Shown here: positions 6,022-6,724 of the stretch, in pieces
Numbering within the stretch: the stretch's first letter is position 1
Layout: every line of letters begins with the position of its first letter
Assembly: GCA_903915565.1 (NCBI GenBank)
Contig: CAIWTG010000112.1
Span: 1 to 6,724, forward strand
Origin: an uncultured Chloroflexota bacterium
GTDB taxonomy: Bacteria; Chloroflexota; Dehalococcoidia; Dehalococcoidales; RBG-16-60-22
DNA: 6,724 bases
Direction of reading: 5' to 3'
Notes under the pieces: generated by a model
What the model was told of the DNA's origin: nothing
What the model saw: only the letters and a program-made list of their open reading frames with translations
Database searches by the model: none
Made by a program: the position numbers and the translations under genes

Positions 6022-6058
6022 ACTAATAATTTTCAAGGATAAATTCAGGAGGAAAGAC

Positions 6059-6265
6059 ATGGCGTATAAAATTACGGATGAGTGCATCAGCTGCGGAGCC
6101 TGTGAGCCGGAATGCCCGGTGCACGCAATCAGCGAGGGCGAGACTGCTTACAAAATCGACCCTGCCAAGTGTGTGGAGTGCGTAGGCTTTCACGATTCTC
6201 CCAAATGCGCAGAAATCTGCCCGGTTGACGCTCCCCAACCCGACCCTGCCCACCCCAAGAAATAA
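6059..6265 (+). CDS. 2[4Fe-4S] ferredoxin (YfhL/Alvin-like)
   Basis: A small soluble electron carrier of 68 residues. The first cluster motif is C9-x2-C12-x2-C15-x3-C19-P. The second is C38-x2-C41-x8-C50-x3-C54-P. The enlarged 8-residue loop in the second motif (VGFHDSPK) marks the Allochromatium-type/YfhL subgroup of very low-potential ferredoxins, rather than the short clostridial type. All eight ligand cysteines are present. The tail after the second motif is short, proline-rich and ends in two lysines. The ATG is preceded by CAGGAGG (6046-6052) with 6-base spacing. It follows coaD after 61 bases with no terminator seen between them, so co-transcription is plausible. Its redox partner cannot be read from this window. 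Confidence 0.95.
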   Translation: MAYKITDECISCGACEPECPVHAISEGETAYKIDPAKCVECVGFHDSPKCAEICPVDAPQPDPAHPKK

Positions 6266-6290
6266 CAGGGCATATCACATCATATCAAAC

Positions 6291-6337
6291 TAATAGCGGG
6301 GCGGCTTAAGCGCCTGACCCCGCTATTATCGTTTCTA
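6291..6337 (+). terminator. Hairpin terminator after the ferredoxin gene, possibly bidirectional
   Basis: An 11-bp perfect stem, TAATAGCGGGG (6291-6301) with CCCCGCTATTA (6318-6328), encloses a 16-base loop that itself contains the palindrome GCTTAAGC. The downstream T-content on the + strand is modest (TCGTTTCT). It sits between convergent genes, so it may stop transcription from both sides. On the minus strand the trailing sequence is also only weakly T-rich. Confidence 0.75.
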
Positions 6338-6387
6338 AATTAGTCCCACTTAAAACAAATGAGATTGTTCCAGCTTTTTTCCGATTA

Positions 6388-6724
6388 CTAAAAGTAACTC
6401 TTTATGGTATCGAATTGGGACGGAAGCAGTCCCAGGACGATGCCGAATTTATCTACCAGGAATAACGATACAGGTGAAGAAGTGATAACCTGAGTGGGGC
6501 CGACGTATTTCAGATAAATCGCCAGTATCGCCCCGATGAAAATGGCGCCCGAAAGCAGCCCTAAAACAGCGCCGCCGATTTTATCTATCACACCAAACGG
6601 TGTATCTTTCAATAGCATCCTGATGAGAGCGCCGATTATGGTGGCGACGATGATAGCGCCCAGGAAGATAATTAAGAAAGCTAACATATGAGCCCCACTG
6701 GCGTCCACAAACGTGAGTTTATCC
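6388..6724 (-). CDS. CvpA-family membrane protein, N-terminus outside the window
   Basis: The reading frame on the minus strand stays open to the window edge, so this is the C-terminal part of a larger protein. A GTG at 6706-6708 could serve as a start but sits in the middle of family-like sequence (KLTFVDASGAHMLAFLIIFL), so I do not take it as the start. Two hydrophobic membrane segments are clear: one beginning at HMLAFLIIFLGAIIVATIIG, and a second in the glycine- and alanine-rich stretch after FGVIDKIGGAVLGLLSGAIF. The FGxxDKxxGxxxGLxxG pattern is typical of CvpA (colicin V production-type) proteins, which have four membrane segments and poorly known function. The visible C-terminus after the second segment is about 35 residues. 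It is convergent with the ferredoxin gene and shares the intergenic hairpin. Assignment is by motif only. Confidence 0.8.
   Translation of the reverse strand, partial: DKLTFVDASGAHMLAFLIIFLGAIIVATIIGALIRMLLKDTPFGVIDKIGGAVLGLLSGAIFIGAILAIYLKYVGPTQVITSSPVSLFLVDKFGIVLGLLPSQFDTIKSYF

Noticed and set aside
6706..6708. GTG at 6706-6708 as the true start of the CvpA-like gene
   Set aside because: The frame remains open to the window edge, and the protein would lack the N-terminal membrane segments expected for CvpA.

Overview
This window is a stretch of bacterial core genome. It carries a condensed division gene cluster, mraZ-rsmH-ftsA-ftsZ, followed by a housekeeping cluster, rsmD-coaD-ferredoxin. 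Both are on the + strand. The tail of a DNA alkylation-repeat protein gene lies at the left edge, and a convergent, incomplete CvpA-like membrane protein gene at the right edge. No phage, transposase, CRISPR, tRNA or rRNA signal was seen. I do not find a previously undescribed system. The points worth a second look are regulatory or architectural details of familiar genes.

Organism (inference): base composition is roughly balanced. In peptidoglycan-making bacteria the dcw cluster between rsmH and ftsA normally holds ftsL, ftsI, mur genes, ftsW and ftsQ. Here ftsA follows rsmH after 83 bases, with none of these. This fits a lineage with a reduced or absent peptidoglycan wall. The Dehalococcoidia (Chloroflexota) are my best guess, from gene order and gene content rather than a database search.

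Layout. Bases 1-666 hold an AlkD-like gene whose reading frame appears broken near base 26-30. Bases 667-897 are the mraZ control region, with a TTGACA promoter overlain by TGGG-like repeats at about 10-base spacing that resemble an MraZ autoregulatory operator. Bases 898-4844 hold mraZ, rsmH, ftsA and ftsZ, closely spaced or overlapping and closed by a strong hairpin terminator (4874-4907). A second TTGACA motif starts in the T-tail of that terminator and leads into rsmD and coaD, which overlap as GTGA, and then a 2[4Fe-4S] ferredoxin. A second hairpin (6291-6337) separates the ferredoxin from the convergent cvpA-like gene, which runs off the right edge.

How the genes work together: MraZ probably represses its own operon. 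RsmH and RsmD each methylate 16S rRNA. FtsZ forms the cytokinetic ring, and FtsA tethers it to the membrane through a visible C-terminal amphipathic helix. CoaD makes dephospho-CoA. The ferredoxin is an electron carrier whose partner is not visible here.
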